From a virus, in IMG/VR virus record IMGVR_UViG_3300009093_000039, positions 1-64,000 of that record: DNA of 64,000 bases. One strand, 5' to 3'. The translations under genes were made by a program, and so were the position numbers. How positions within the stretch are numbered: position 1 is the stretch's first letter; the number at the start of each line of letters is the position of its first letter. Below are positions 7,152 to 13,952 of the stretch, piece after piece. The notes below the pieces were generated by a model. It made no database searches. It was given only the letters and a program-made list of their open reading frames with translations, and was not told the origin of the DNA.

Positions 7152-7505
7152 GTCTCGGGCGTGCGCCGCCCACGCTGCCTGGTCCTCCGCGTCGTCGAAG
7201 ACGGTATCATCGTCGGGCTCTTCGAGGATGCTGGGCGGCGGCTCGATGAATGCCCAGTCGGCAAGCGCGTAGACTTGCCTACTGCGATAGGAGACGACAG
7301 CGAAGGCGACCAGGATCACGTTGGCGATGATGTGGAGCACGACGAACTCCCACACCGGCGCCCTCAGCACACCGAAGTACAGGGCTGCCGCGCTGGCGAT
7401 GACGTAGGGCATGAACATCATCAGCCACGATTTGAATGCGCCCCATCGGAGACGCTTGATCTCTCGATCCCGGGCGTCCCGGATGCGTTGTCGGGTCGGG
7501 TTCAT
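7143..7505 (-). CDS. Two-pass membrane protein, 120 aa
   Basis: A basic N-terminus (NPTRQRIRDARDREIKRLRW) is followed by two hydrophobic helices (about residues 26-46 and 52-71) and an acidic cytoplasmic tail (EEPDDDTVFDDAEDQ). By the positive-inside rule both ends should lie in the cytoplasm. Its ATG overlaps the upstream stop. Function unknown. It is one of several small early membrane proteins in this block. Confidence 0.75.
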   Translation of the reverse strand: MNPTRQRIRDARDREIKRLRWGAFKSWLMMFMPYVIASAAALYFGVLRAPVWEFVVLHIIANVILVAFAVVSYRSRQVYALADWAFIEPPPSILEEPDDDTVFDDAEDQAAWAAHARDGK

Positions 7506-7855
7506 GTCTTGCTTCCCTTCATGATGCGGCCCAGCAGCTTGGCCGTGAACTTGTTGATCGTCGTCTTCTTGTACGGCACGGGCCTGTTGTGTTTCGCGTA
7601 GAAGGCCTTCACGGCCTCGTCGTCGACATCGAAGCGCTCGAACTCGGCGCGCGAGACTTGGACGACGGTGCCGTCCGGGTACTCGACATCGACCAGCTCG
7701 CCTTCGTTGTAGTACGGGACGAGGAAGCCCTTGAGGCCCAGCTCTTCGGCTTCGAGCTCACGCACGCGCTTGCGCGCCAGGGCCAGTTTCTTCTGCACGG
7801 CGGCGAGCCCGAGGGTCGCCTCCGATGCCTTGTAGGTGAAGCGATGCATTGCCAT
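7502..7855 (-). CDS. Hypothetical protein, 117 aa, coiled-coil N-terminus
   Basis: Start MAMHRFTYKASEATLG at 7855, behind AAGGAG; the second ATG (MHRF) is also possible. Residues 14-40 form a charged coiled-coil (LAAVQKKLALARKRVRELEAEEL). A small beta domain (VDVEYPDGTVVQVSRAEFERFDVDDE) and a basic helical tail follow. No family recognised. Confidence 0.75.
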   Translation of the reverse strand: MAMHRFTYKASEATLGLAAVQKKLALARKRVRELEAEELGLKGFLVPYYNEGELVDVEYPDGTVVQVSRAEFERFDVDDEAVKAFYAKHNRPVPYKKTTINKFTAKLLGRIMKGSKT

Positions 7856-7865
7856 CTTGATCTCC

Positions 7866-8387
7866 TTAGAACCATTCCTGGGCACCGCACTTGCAGCGCT
7901 GCCCGATCACACGGTCGGCCTTGTCCATGAAGTTCACCCACTTGTGAACGTGCTTCACGTCGTCGCCGGCCTGCAGGTGAGTCGGGACACGAATGTCCCG
8001 GCACTTGAAGACCACGACGCCGGGCTGCGCGTCCTGGAACAGCTTGAACATCCAGCGCCCGACGTTGCCGCGCTCGAAGTCCTTGCGCTCGTACTCGGCG
8101 AACTCCTCGATGACGTGATTGACCTCACGCAAGGTCTTGAACGTCGAGGCGGATGCGAAGGTGTCCGTGACCCAGTGTCCTTCCTCACGGTTGGGACCGA
8201 CATCACCTTGCCCCTTGACGAAGAAGAGGGTGTGGTCGCTGTTGGTGATGAAGAACAGCTTGCCCTGCATCCAGTACTTCGGCGGCGCATCGGTCGAGCT
8301 GGGCTCGCGTGGCTTCTTCTTCGCAGCTTTGCGATCCCGGAGCTCACGCTCGGCTGTGAGCCAGGCCAGGTTCTCGTTATCGTCCAT
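7866..8387 (-). CDS. Hypothetical protein, 173 aa, C-terminal Cys pair
   Basis: A basic N-terminal helix (TAERELRDRKAAKKKPRE) leads into a mixed alpha/beta domain. The C-terminus holds HVHKWVNF and CKCGAQEW. The histidines near 147-149 and the C-x-C could form a small metal site. It overlaps the following start by 11 bases. No known domain is recognised. Confidence 0.75.
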   Translation of the reverse strand: MDDNENLAWLTAERELRDRKAAKKKPREPSSTDAPPKYWMQGKLFFITNSDHTLFFVKGQGDVGPNREEGHWVTDTFASASTFKTLREVNHVIEEFAEYERKDFERGNVGRWMFKLFQDAQPGVVVFKCRDIRVPTHLQAGDDVKHVHKWVNFMDKADRVIGQRCKCGAQEWF

Positions 8388-8688
8388 GACTGTTCTCCTT
8401 GCGAACCGAGAAGTGGAAGGTGACGACCTGCGCGTCTTTCCAGAACAGCTGCCACGAATTGAGCTGTCCCGGTTGGATCACGCCGCTCTTGCACTCGGCG
8501 ACGATGTCGCGCCAGCGATCATCGATCAGGCGCTGAGCCATCGACGGATGGGCGAAGAGCGTGGCCTTCAGCGGCTCGTTCGTGAGCGAATCCGCGTCGT
8601 CCTCGTCCTCCATGTCCGCCTTGACGAAGAACTTGGAGGTGTCGCCGCTGACGATGAGGTAGCGGCTGCCCGACATGATCGTGCTCAC
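8377..8688 (-). CDS. Hypothetical protein, GTG start, 103 aa
   Basis: GTG 8688 overlaps the upstream stop as GTGA, with AAGGAG 8 bases before it. An internal ATG 12 bases further in (MSGSRYLIVSG) is the alternative. The protein starts with a beta strand, has an acidic patch (DMEDEDDAD), then mixed helix and strand, and ends basic. No family recognised. Confidence 0.7.
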   Translation of the reverse strand: MSTIMSGSRYLIVSGDTSKFFVKADMEDEDDADSLTNEPLKATLFAHPSMAQRLIDDRWRDIVAECKSGVIQPGQLNSWQLFWKDAQVVTFHFSVRKENSHGR

Positions 8689-9089
8689 AGCGAACGCTCC
8701 TTGAGGCACTGCGCGCACGTTGCGGCTGCGCGGTCGGCTGCGTTCTTCGCGTTGTGTGCCGTGCGCAGCATCTGGTCGGCGAAGTCGTCCATGGCGTCGA
8801 GCATGACCGCGTCGCTCTCCATGATGAACGAGAACGGGAACTGCGGGTCGTCCGTGTGCTCGTAGCCGCGCTTCCAGACGTCGGTCGTCAGCATGACGAA
8901 GCCGCGCGCCTTGCCCTCCGCGTCGAGAAGCGGCTTCGCCTTCTCGGCGTCGGCGCTGTGCCGCAGGTCTTCGTGCAGGTTGTTCCAGAAACGGAAGGCT
9001 CGCTCGTGGAACACCTGCGTGAGATCGGTGCCGACGGGTGCCGAGCTGATCTTGAAGCCCGCAGCTTGGAGTTGGGAGATGGTTGCCAT
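8685..9089 (-). CDS. Hypothetical protein, 134 aa
   Basis: The protein begins MATISQLQAAGFKIS and is largely helical. It has a hydrophobic segment (DPQFPFSFIMESDAVMLDAMDDFADQML) and a C-terminal C-x-x-C (CAQC) near residues 127-130. It is coupled to the next gene by a GTGA overlap. No family recognised. Confidence 0.75.
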   Translation of the reverse strand: MATISQLQAAGFKISSAPVGTDLTQVFHERAFRFWNNLHEDLRHSADAEKAKPLLDAEGKARGFVMLTTDVWKRGYEHTDDPQFPFSFIMESDAVMLDAMDDFADQMLRTAHNAKNAADRAAATCAQCLKERSL

Positions 9090-9098
9090 GTTGATTCC

Positions 9099-9419
9099 TT
9101 AGCAGACGTTGTTCGGGTTCTGGCCGGGCATCGCAGCGAACGCGGCCTGCCAGCGTTGGCACACCTTCTTCGTGTGAACCCACGAGAAGGGAAGGACGCA
9201 GCCGACGACGGCGGCAACGCCGGGGAGCTTCGACTCGGCGTCGGCCGTGTCAACGATCTCCTGCGTCGTCGCAGCGCGAACGAAGTTCCACTTCCGCGTC
9301 GCCGCGTAGTAGACGTAGATGTCGGCGCTGCGGTGTCCCTGCTCGTTGCAACGAGCCAGGATGATCTCTTCACCGCCGACGCAGCCGTGGACGGGAAGGT
9401 GCTGATGGACGAGCCGCAT
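9099..9419 (-). CDS. Hypothetical protein, 106 aa
   Basis: A small protein (MRLVHQHLPVHGC...) with four cysteines spread over its length and a beta-rich first half (IYVYYAATRKWNFV). It ends QNPNNVC. The stretch VGCVLPFSWVHTKK is mildly hydrophobic but too short for a clear membrane span. No family recognised. Confidence 0.7.
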   Translation of the reverse strand: MRLVHQHLPVHGCVGGEEIILARCNEQGHRSADIYVYYAATRKWNFVRAATTQEIVDTADAESKLPGVAAVVGCVLPFSWVHTKKVCQRWQAAFAAMPGQNPNNVC

Positions 9420-9420
9420 G

Positions 9421-9942
9421 TTAGCGCTCCTTGCGGCCGAAGCGTTCGACCAGGGCGCCGAGCTTGCGCTGCATGAGCTGCTGATCGACGACCTGGCGCG
9501 GCGTCGGCACGAACAGCGGCGGCGTCTTCGTCGTCAGCAGCGTGTTCGGATCGATGGCCCGCACACGCTCCTTGACGCGCTTGATGTTGAACTTCGGGTT
9601 CGCATCGACGTTGCGGACGTGCGCGAGGTTGAACGCCTTCAGCCACGTCTTCGTGCCGTCGGCGTTCGTGCCGAACCACGCGTTCCACTCGGTCATGTCC
9701 TTGCTGGTGATCTCGTACCAGCCGTTGCCGATCTCGAGCACGTCGGCGAAGCGATCCTGGGCGCGGCCTTCGCTGCTCTTGCGGAAGGCGGCCATCACTG
9801 CCTTCGAGCAGCGCAGCTTGAGGACGCTGTGCTGGCGGCCGTGCGCCGGTGCGAACCAGTAGCTGTACGTGCCATCGGGGTGCGCGTAGAACGTCTTGCC
9901 GTTCGTGGATTGGAGAGCGCGGTGCGGGTTGGTGTTCATCAT
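9421..9942 (-). CDS. Hypothetical protein, 173 aa, basic
   Basis: A basic protein (MMNTNPHRALQSTNGK...) with an N-terminal beta domain containing aromatic strands (TFYAHPDGTYSYWFAPAHG). A helical C-terminal part follows (RQVVDQQLMQRKLGALVERFGRKER). The high positive charge would suit nucleic-acid binding. No family recognised. Confidence 0.75.
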   Translation of the reverse strand: MMNTNPHRALQSTNGKTFYAHPDGTYSYWFAPAHGRQHSVLKLRCSKAVMAAFRKSSEGRAQDRFADVLEIGNGWYEITSKDMTEWNAWFGTNADGTKTWLKAFNLAHVRNVDANPKFNIKRVKERVRAIDPNTLLTTKTPPLFVPTPRQVVDQQLMQRKLGALVERFGRKER

Positions 9943-10000
9943 GATCTGTCTTTCGTTCGTTCGGTTGTGATGAATGTGAATGCGGTAGGTGGGGGCCCGA

Positions 10001-10279
10001 TCAGGGTCCGCCGTAGATGCGATCCTCGGCCTGGCGCCAGAGCTCGCGCTGGATGCAGTAGAAGACGACGCGCTCGACGCGGCCGGCCATCGGCTGCTTC
10101 CGCTCGATCTTCTTCATCGCCTTCTTCCAGCGACGCGAGCCCACGTTGATCTCGTTGACCGGCACGTGTGCGGCGCGCATCTGCTCGAAGGCGCTGCGGG
10201 TGCCGGGTTTCGGCCCCTGGTTCCAGGGCTTCGGTTGCGCCACCAGACGGTTGATGGCGCGCACTTTGAGGCTGCTCAT
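10001..10279 (-). CDS. Hypothetical protein, 92 aa, very basic
   Basis: ATG 10279 (MSSLKVRAINRLV) lies behind AAGGAA; an ATG 15 bases earlier lacks a ribosome site. The protein is rich in Lys, Arg and Trp (SRRWKKAMKKIERKQ), consistent with DNA or RNA binding. No domain recognised. Confidence 0.7.
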   Translation of the reverse strand: MSSLKVRAINRLVAQPKPWNQGPKPGTRSAFEQMRAAHVPVNEINVGSRRWKKAMKKIERKQPMAGRVERVVFYCIQRELWRQAEDRIYGGP

Positions 10280-10290
10280 GCTGATTCCTT

Positions 10291-10743
10291 TCAATGCCAG
10301 GCGATGGAGGCCGCGCGACGATACGCCTCGCGGGCGGTGGGGCCGTAGTACACGGCCATGTTGCTCGTGCTGTACTCGACGACGGCGCGGAACTGACGCT
10401 CCGGGTTCGCGTCCAGACGCGGGGCGACGACGATCTTCGTGCCGGTGCCGCGGATGGAGGCAACGACGGCGTCGCCCTTGACACGCTTGAACGTCACCTT
10501 GACGTTGCCCGCCAGCACCTTGATGACGCGCTGCACCTTCGTCTGGCGCACGTGCTTGCGCACGGCGATCGCCTTCTCCTTCTTCACCGGCGCGACCGGC
10601 GCGACGACGATCACCGGCTTCGGGCTCGCCTTCACGGCCTTGGCCTTGGCCTTGGGCACCGGCGTCGCCTTCTTGATCGGCGCCACGGGCTTGGCCTTGC
10701 GTGCGGGCTTGTCATCGAAAGAGAAGAGTTCGAAGTCAGACAT
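10291..10743 (-). CDS. Basic protein with Lys/Ala/Pro-rich linker, 150 aa
   Basis: Start MSDFELFSFDDKPARK at 10743. Residues 13-65 are a K-A-P-V repeat-like linker (KKATPVPKAKAKAVKASPKP), like the tails of nucleoid or histone-like proteins. A small beta domain follows (VKVTFKRVKGDAVVASIRGTGTKIVVAP), then a tyrosine-rich end. The composition fits a DNA-binding protein, possibly acting on the host nucleoid, but the family is unknown. Confidence 0.75.
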   Translation of the reverse strand: MSDFELFSFDDKPARKAKPVAPIKKATPVPKAKAKAVKASPKPVIVVAPVAPVKKEKAIAVRKHVRQTKVQRVIKVLAGNVKVTFKRVKGDAVVASIRGTGTKIVVAPRLDANPERQFRAVVEYSTSNMAVYYGPTAREAYRRAASIAWH

Positions 10744-10766
10744 GTGGATGCTCCTGCGTTGTGTGT

Positions 10767-11102
10767 TCAGCGGCTGCGACGGTCGAGGATGTCGCGCTTG
10801 GGTTTCGGTTGATGCGGCTGCATGATGCGCTTGTGGGGCACGAAGTCGAAGGCAGCGCTGTCTTCGTCTTCGCGGTCGATGTAGACAACGAGCGCCTTGA
10901 GGCCTTGGCTCGTCATCATGTACCCGACGACTGTCGCCGGCTCCCACATTCCGGGGAGTGCGCCTCTGACTCTGCAGTCGGCGCCGTTCTTCGGCAACGT
11001 CTTCAACAGCGCCGCCACGTCTTTGTCGGCGCTCCTGCGATCCAGCTCGTATGTGTCGAAGTCGACACGCTTGCGAACGGATTCGATCAGCTTCTTGTCC
11101 AT
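10767..11102 (-). CDS. Hypothetical protein, 111 aa
   Basis: ATG 11102 follows GAGGAG. The first 35 residues are helical (MDKKLIESVRKRVDFDTYELDRRSADKDVAALL). A beta part includes PATVVGYMMTSQGLKALVVYID, and the tail is Lys/Arg/Pro-rich. No family recognised. Confidence 0.75.
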   Translation of the reverse strand: MDKKLIESVRKRVDFDTYELDRRSADKDVAALLKTLPKNGADCRVRGALPGMWEPATVVGYMMTSQGLKALVVYIDREDEDSAAFDFVPHKRIMQPHQPKPKRDILDRRSR

Positions 11103-11140
11103 GTGCTCCTCATGCGGGCGGCGTCGCCGCCCTGTTCGTC

Positions 11141-11449
11141 TTAGAGCTTGCCGAGAACAGCGACGATCTGGTCGCACGTCGCGTTGCTGTGGATGTAGCG
11201 ATCCTTCAGGTTGAAGGACTGCAGGCTCGCGTCCGCGCTGTACCTGCACTCGTCGCTGTTGACATCGAGCACGTCGAGCACCATCTCCGTCGTCGGCATC
11301 GAGTCCTTCCACTTGATGACGACGATGACGCCGGGCTTGATCTTCTTCTGGTCGCGCTTGCCGATGGTCGGCAGCTTGTCGAAGATGATGCTCGCGGCGT
11401 CGTCGAGCATGTTGGCGCGTTGCTGTTTCGAGATGAGGCGCTTGGCCAT
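11141..11449 (-). CDS. Hypothetical protein, first gene after promoter P2
   Basis: ATG 11449 (MAKRLISKQQ) is chosen because the upstream-open frame runs back through the TATAAT promoter. The first 35 residues are helical and basic. The middle (KKIKPGVIVVIKWKDSMPTTEMVLDVLDVNSDECRY) looks like a small beta-barrel. It is the first gene of the long unit that ends at 2182, so it should be among the earliest and most strongly transcribed. No family recognised. Confidence 0.75.
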   Translation of the reverse strand: MAKRLISKQQRANMLDDAASIIFDKLPTIGKRDQKKIKPGVIVVIKWKDSMPTTEMVLDVLDVNSDECRYSADASLQSFNLKDRYIHSNATCDQIVAVLGKL

Positions 11450-11522
11450 GTGGGAACTCCGTTGTGAATGGGGAATGCGAGGGATCACCGGACCGCGGGC
11501 GAGCGAACCGTCCCTCGCCTCC

Positions 11523-11597
11523 ATTATAGACCCGGAAATGTGACAAAAACCGTGTTTCAGAGGGAAAATGCCCCGTTTTTGCCTCATTTTTGTGCAA
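11523..11597 (-). promoter_or_regulatory. Early promoter P2 (TATAAT -10 plus upstream element)
   Basis: The minus strand has a perfect TATAAT at 11528-11523 in the context GGGTCTATAATGGAG. The shared element TTTTTGC-N4-TTTTTGTGCAA (plus-strand reading) is at 11576-11597. Spacing between element and -10 box is 48 bases, exactly as in P1. TTGTCA lies only 12 bases from the -10, too close for a normal -35. The intergenic stretch is AT-rich against a GC-rich genome. Confidence 0.75.
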
Positions 11598-11647
11598 TTT
11601 TGAGCCAAAAACGGGTCAAAAACGGGTGTTTCGGGCCTTGACAGGGC

Positions 11648-11683
11648 GAAAAAATCCCCGTCACCAGGGGCCCAGTGACGGGG
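11648..11683 (-). terminator. Intrinsic terminator
   Basis: On the minus strand CCCCGTCAC pairs with GTGACGGGG across a 10-base loop and is followed by ATTTTTT. It lies about 50 bases after the stop at 11734 and about 120 bases before promoter P2, separating two early transcription units. Confidence 0.9.
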
Positions 11684-11733
11684 TGGAAAGCACAGGGGTC
11701 TGCGCTAGGAGGAAAGCAAGCGGTGGACCGGGG

Positions 11734-12393
11734 TCAGCCGAGCGCCTTCTTGAGGAAGGCGACGACCTTCTCCTTGCCCTTGAGCTCCTTGACCATGTGC
11801 TGGATCTCGGGGCGGGTGAAGTTCTGGCGGCCGCGGATGCGGTTGAGGGCGTCGACGTCCGGCAGGTCCTTGACCGCGTTGACGAACATGACGAAGCCGG
11901 CGTCCAGGGCATTCGGGTCGCGCTCTTCGGCCTGGTCCTGGTTGCGGCTGGCGTCGGCCAGCTCCTGCACGGATACGACCTCGGCGCCGGAGTCCTTGAT
12001 CGTGCGAGCGGCCGTGGCGTCACGAATCTGCTTCGCGCGCTCGGACAGGCGCTCGCGCTCGTCGGCGGCGCCGTCTTCGCTCATGATGGCGCGGGCCTTC
12101 TCTTCGCTGATGAGCGTCAGCAGGCCGTTGTTCACGGCGTTGCGGAACTCGGAGCTCTCCAGCAGCTGGGCGCGCGGGATCTGGTCCGTGATGCGGATCG
12201 GCAGCCACGTCATCGGCAGGAACAGGTCGTCGACCTTCGTGCCGTTGCGCTTCGGGATGCCGATGTGGACCTCGCCGGCCTGGCGGGCCGCGCTGTTGGC
12301 GCTGCCGTTCAGTGCCCAGATGGCCTTGGTGTGGTCGCCTTCTTCGAGAGAGGCAATGGTGATTTCGTCGTCGAGGGAAGGAATGAAGGACAT
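11734..12393 (-). CDS. Hypothetical protein, 219 aa
   Basis: An acidic protein (MSFIPSLDDEITIASLEEGDHTKAIWALNGS...). The N-terminal 90 residues look beta-rich. A long charged helical region follows (EEKARAIMSEDGAADERERLSERAKQIRDATAARTI). The C-terminal 35 residues (FTRPEIQHMVKELKGKEKVVAFLKKALG) form a basic helical bundle. It is the last gene before a strong terminator. No family recognised; size and composition would fit a scaffold-like or regulatory protein, but that is a guess. Confidence 0.75.
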   Translation of the reverse strand: MSFIPSLDDEITIASLEEGDHTKAIWALNGSANSAARQAGEVHIGIPKRNGTKVDDLFLPMTWLPIRITDQIPRAQLLESSEFRNAVNNGLLTLISEEKARAIMSEDGAADERERLSERAKQIRDATAARTIKDSGAEVVSVQELADASRNQDQAEERDPNALDAGFVMFVNAVKDLPDVDALNRIRGRQNFTRPEIQHMVKELKGKEKVVAFLKKALG

Positions 12394-12494
12394 GATGGTG
12401 TGCGCTATGCGCGAGAAGTTGATGAAGCAGTTGCCGTGTGGTGCTGTTGGAAGGCGTGTCTACGCTCTACTTTTGTCGCCGATTCGGAACGCGG

Positions 12495-12866
12495 CTAGGG
12501 CGCGTCCGTTCCCTCGACGTTGCGCGCTTGTCGCGCCTTGGTCCTGCGCTCGAGCGCCGTCAGCGCGCTCTTCACGTAGTGCTTGGCGATCTTGTTCTCC
12601 TGGTCGGGCATCTTCGCGTCGAGGACGCCGATGCGGTGGTACAGGATCGCCAGCAGGTGTTCGTTGGTCAGGCCGTTGATGCCCAGCGTGTGCGGGTTGC
12701 CGTTCTGGAACTGCAGCCGTGCGACAGCGAGACCATCGCGATCGCAGTCGACTCCTTCGGGCATGACCGGGGTCGTCGGTGGGTCCACGTAGTAGACGAA
12801 GCCGCCTTCGTCGTCGGCCGTGACCTTGCAGCCGAGGTGGTCGGTGTAGAACGGGTCGGCCATCAT
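12495..12866 (-). CDS. Acb2/Tad1-hairpin-like protein, candidate cyclic-nucleotide sponge
   Basis: The C-terminal 70 residues follow a pattern I associate with the phage Acb2/Tad1 hairpin family: FQNG near residue 53, G-x-N-G-L-T-N-E-x-L-L-A-I, then E-N-x-x-A, then L-x-x-R-T-K-A-R-x-x-R-N-V-E-G-T. Known members bind cyclic di- and trinucleotides or cADPR-type signals and so block CBASS or Thoeris defence. The N-terminal 45 residues (MMADPFYTDHLGCKVTADD...) are extra. It is coupled to the upstream gene by a 4-base overlap. The family match is from memory of the motif pattern, and sponge activity is inferred. Confidence 0.55.
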   Translation of the reverse strand: MMADPFYTDHLGCKVTADDEGGFVYYVDPPTTPVMPEGVDCDRDGLAVARLQFQNGNPHTLGINGLTNEHLLAILYHRIGVLDAKMPDQENKIAKHYVKSALTALERRTKARQARNVEGTDAP

Positions 12867-13468
12867 TCCTCCGCGTCGGCGTTGAGGTTGATCGTGCCCG
12901 TCGGCGCCTTGCGCTTCGTCGGCTTGGAGTCGGCACCGCTCATGCTGAGGTCGAGGCTGAAGTTCAGCGGGTCGTCCTCCGGGTCTTCCTTCTGCCCGAC
13001 CACCTTCTCCACGGCGGGATCAGGTTGCACGCGATCCGGCTCGGCCACGGAGTCCATGACTGCCGCGTCCTCGGCGTCGAGCGTCGGCGAACTCGCCTTC
13101 GACTCGGAGTTGGGCACGCGGGTCGCGGTCTTGATGTTGGCCGCCACGTCGTTCATGGCCGCCTTGTAGCCGCGGGCGTAGCCGATGTCGGTCGCCAGCG
13201 TCGCCGTCGCCTGGAACGCCATGTCCAGGCACGCCTGCATGTCCTTGATCGCGGCCGTGAGGTTCGGGTACGTGATCTTCGACACGAAGTCGTCGGGGCT
13301 CACTTCGTTCTGGCCGCGAGGGATGAAGCCGAGGACGACGCCGCGGCTCTTGTCGTAGTAGCCGGCGAGCTGCAGCGCGGGAATGCCGTGCTCGACGTTC
13401 GGCTTCGACAGGTCGATGGTCTGCGGCTGCTGTTCCGCCGGCTGACTTTGTTGCTCGTTCGTGCTCAT
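12863..13468 (-). CDS. Hypothetical protein, 201 aa
   Basis: ATG 13468 (MSTNEQQSQPAEQQ) has AAGGAG and, about 25 bases upstream, a CTGTAAAG motif. The N-terminus is a Gln/Pro-rich disordered tail. A domain follows (PALQLAGYYDKSRGVVLGFIPRGQNEVSPDDF...). The C-terminus is acidic and disordered with a basic KPTKRK patch. It is coupled to the putative sponge gene downstream. No family recognised. Confidence 0.75.
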   Translation of the reverse strand: MSTNEQQSQPAEQQPQTIDLSKPNVEHGIPALQLAGYYDKSRGVVLGFIPRGQNEVSPDDFVSKITYPNLTAAIKDMQACLDMAFQATATLATDIGYARGYKAAMNDVAANIKTATRVPNSESKASSPTLDAEDAAVMDSVAEPDRVQPDPAVEKVVGQKEDPEDDPLNFSLDLSMSGADSKPTKRKAPTGTINLNADAEE

Positions 13469-13490
13469 GGGTGGTAACTCCTTGTGTATG

Positions 13491-13502
13491 GTTTCTTTAC
13501 AG
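13491..13502 (-). promoter_or_regulatory. CTGTAAAG promoter-like motif
   Basis: The minus strand reads AAACTGTAAAGAAACC about 25 bases before ATG 13468. The TAA in it is also the stop of the NADAR C-terminal frame. The motif is shared with positions 301, 18291 and 18606. Promoter role inferred. Confidence 0.45.
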
Positions 13503-13646
13503 TTTCTCCAGGGCACGAAGTTCGGCCCTGCGTTCCATCAACAGGATGCCCAGCCAGTTCTCTCCGACGCCGTTGCACTGACCCCAAAAGGTGTCGCCGT
13601 GCTTGTTGCCCTCGATCAGCAATGCGTCACCGGTGTCGAGTAACCA
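13497..13646 (-). other. C-terminal part of NADAR gene in the +1 frame
   Basis: Reading on from Arg codon 13650-13648 and skipping A13647 gives WLLDTGDALLIEGN..., then GDTFWGQCNGVGENWLGILLMERRAEL, ending at TAA 13499-13497. This matches the usual end of NADAR proteins (TGD..L.E ... D..WG ... N.LG..LM..R). The first frame stops 22 bases after the shift point. The gene is therefore frameshifted, either by programmed slippage, by mutation or by a base-call error. Confidence 0.7.
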
Positions 13647-13944
13647 TGCGCGCGTAGTCAGAGCCATGCGAGAACTTCGCGTGGATGATATTGCGCATGT
13701 ACTTGACGCGCTCGGTGTCCCAGTTGGCCCTCATGAGCACGTGGTGACCAATGCGTTTCGCGTCAGCGGGTGTCTTCGCGTCCCTGATCCGACGGCGGCC
13801 AGCATCGTTCGCGCACTTCGCCCACTGGTAGGCGTGCTCGCTCGACTTGAAGAAGATCGAGCGGTACAGCGTTGAGTACTCCGTGTCGAAGTTCGACAGG
13901 AACATGTACTCGCCACGGAAGCTGTCGATGACTTGGACACTCAT
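13627..13944 (-). CDS. NADAR (YbiA-like) protein, N-terminal part, frameshifted
   Basis: The frame from ATG 13944 gives MSVQVIDSFRGEYMFLSNF, the start of the NADAR fold. SSEHAYQWAKC follows (residues 39-49), with the family's conserved E-H-x-Y-Q. Proteins of this family cleave N-glycosidic bonds in riboflavin intermediates or ADP-ribosylated bases. DNA-guanine de-ADP-ribosylation by NADAR antagonises DarT-type toxins. The frame ends early (VTRHR) after 105 residues, while full-length members have about 150. The missing end is present in the +1 frame. It lies next to a helicase and a candidate sponge, suggesting a counter-defence role. Confidence 0.75.
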   Translation of the reverse strand: MSVQVIDSFRGEYMFLSNFDTEYSTLYRSIFFKSSEHAYQWAKCANDAGRRRIRDAKTPADAKRIGHHVLMRANWDTERVKYMRNIIHAKFSHGSDYARMVTRHR

Positions 13945-13952
13945 AGTGACTC

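Noticed and set aside
13627-13944. NADAR gene as a simple C-terminal truncation
   Set aside because: The missing conserved C-terminal residues follow immediately in the +1 frame, so the sequence is frameshifted and not deleted.
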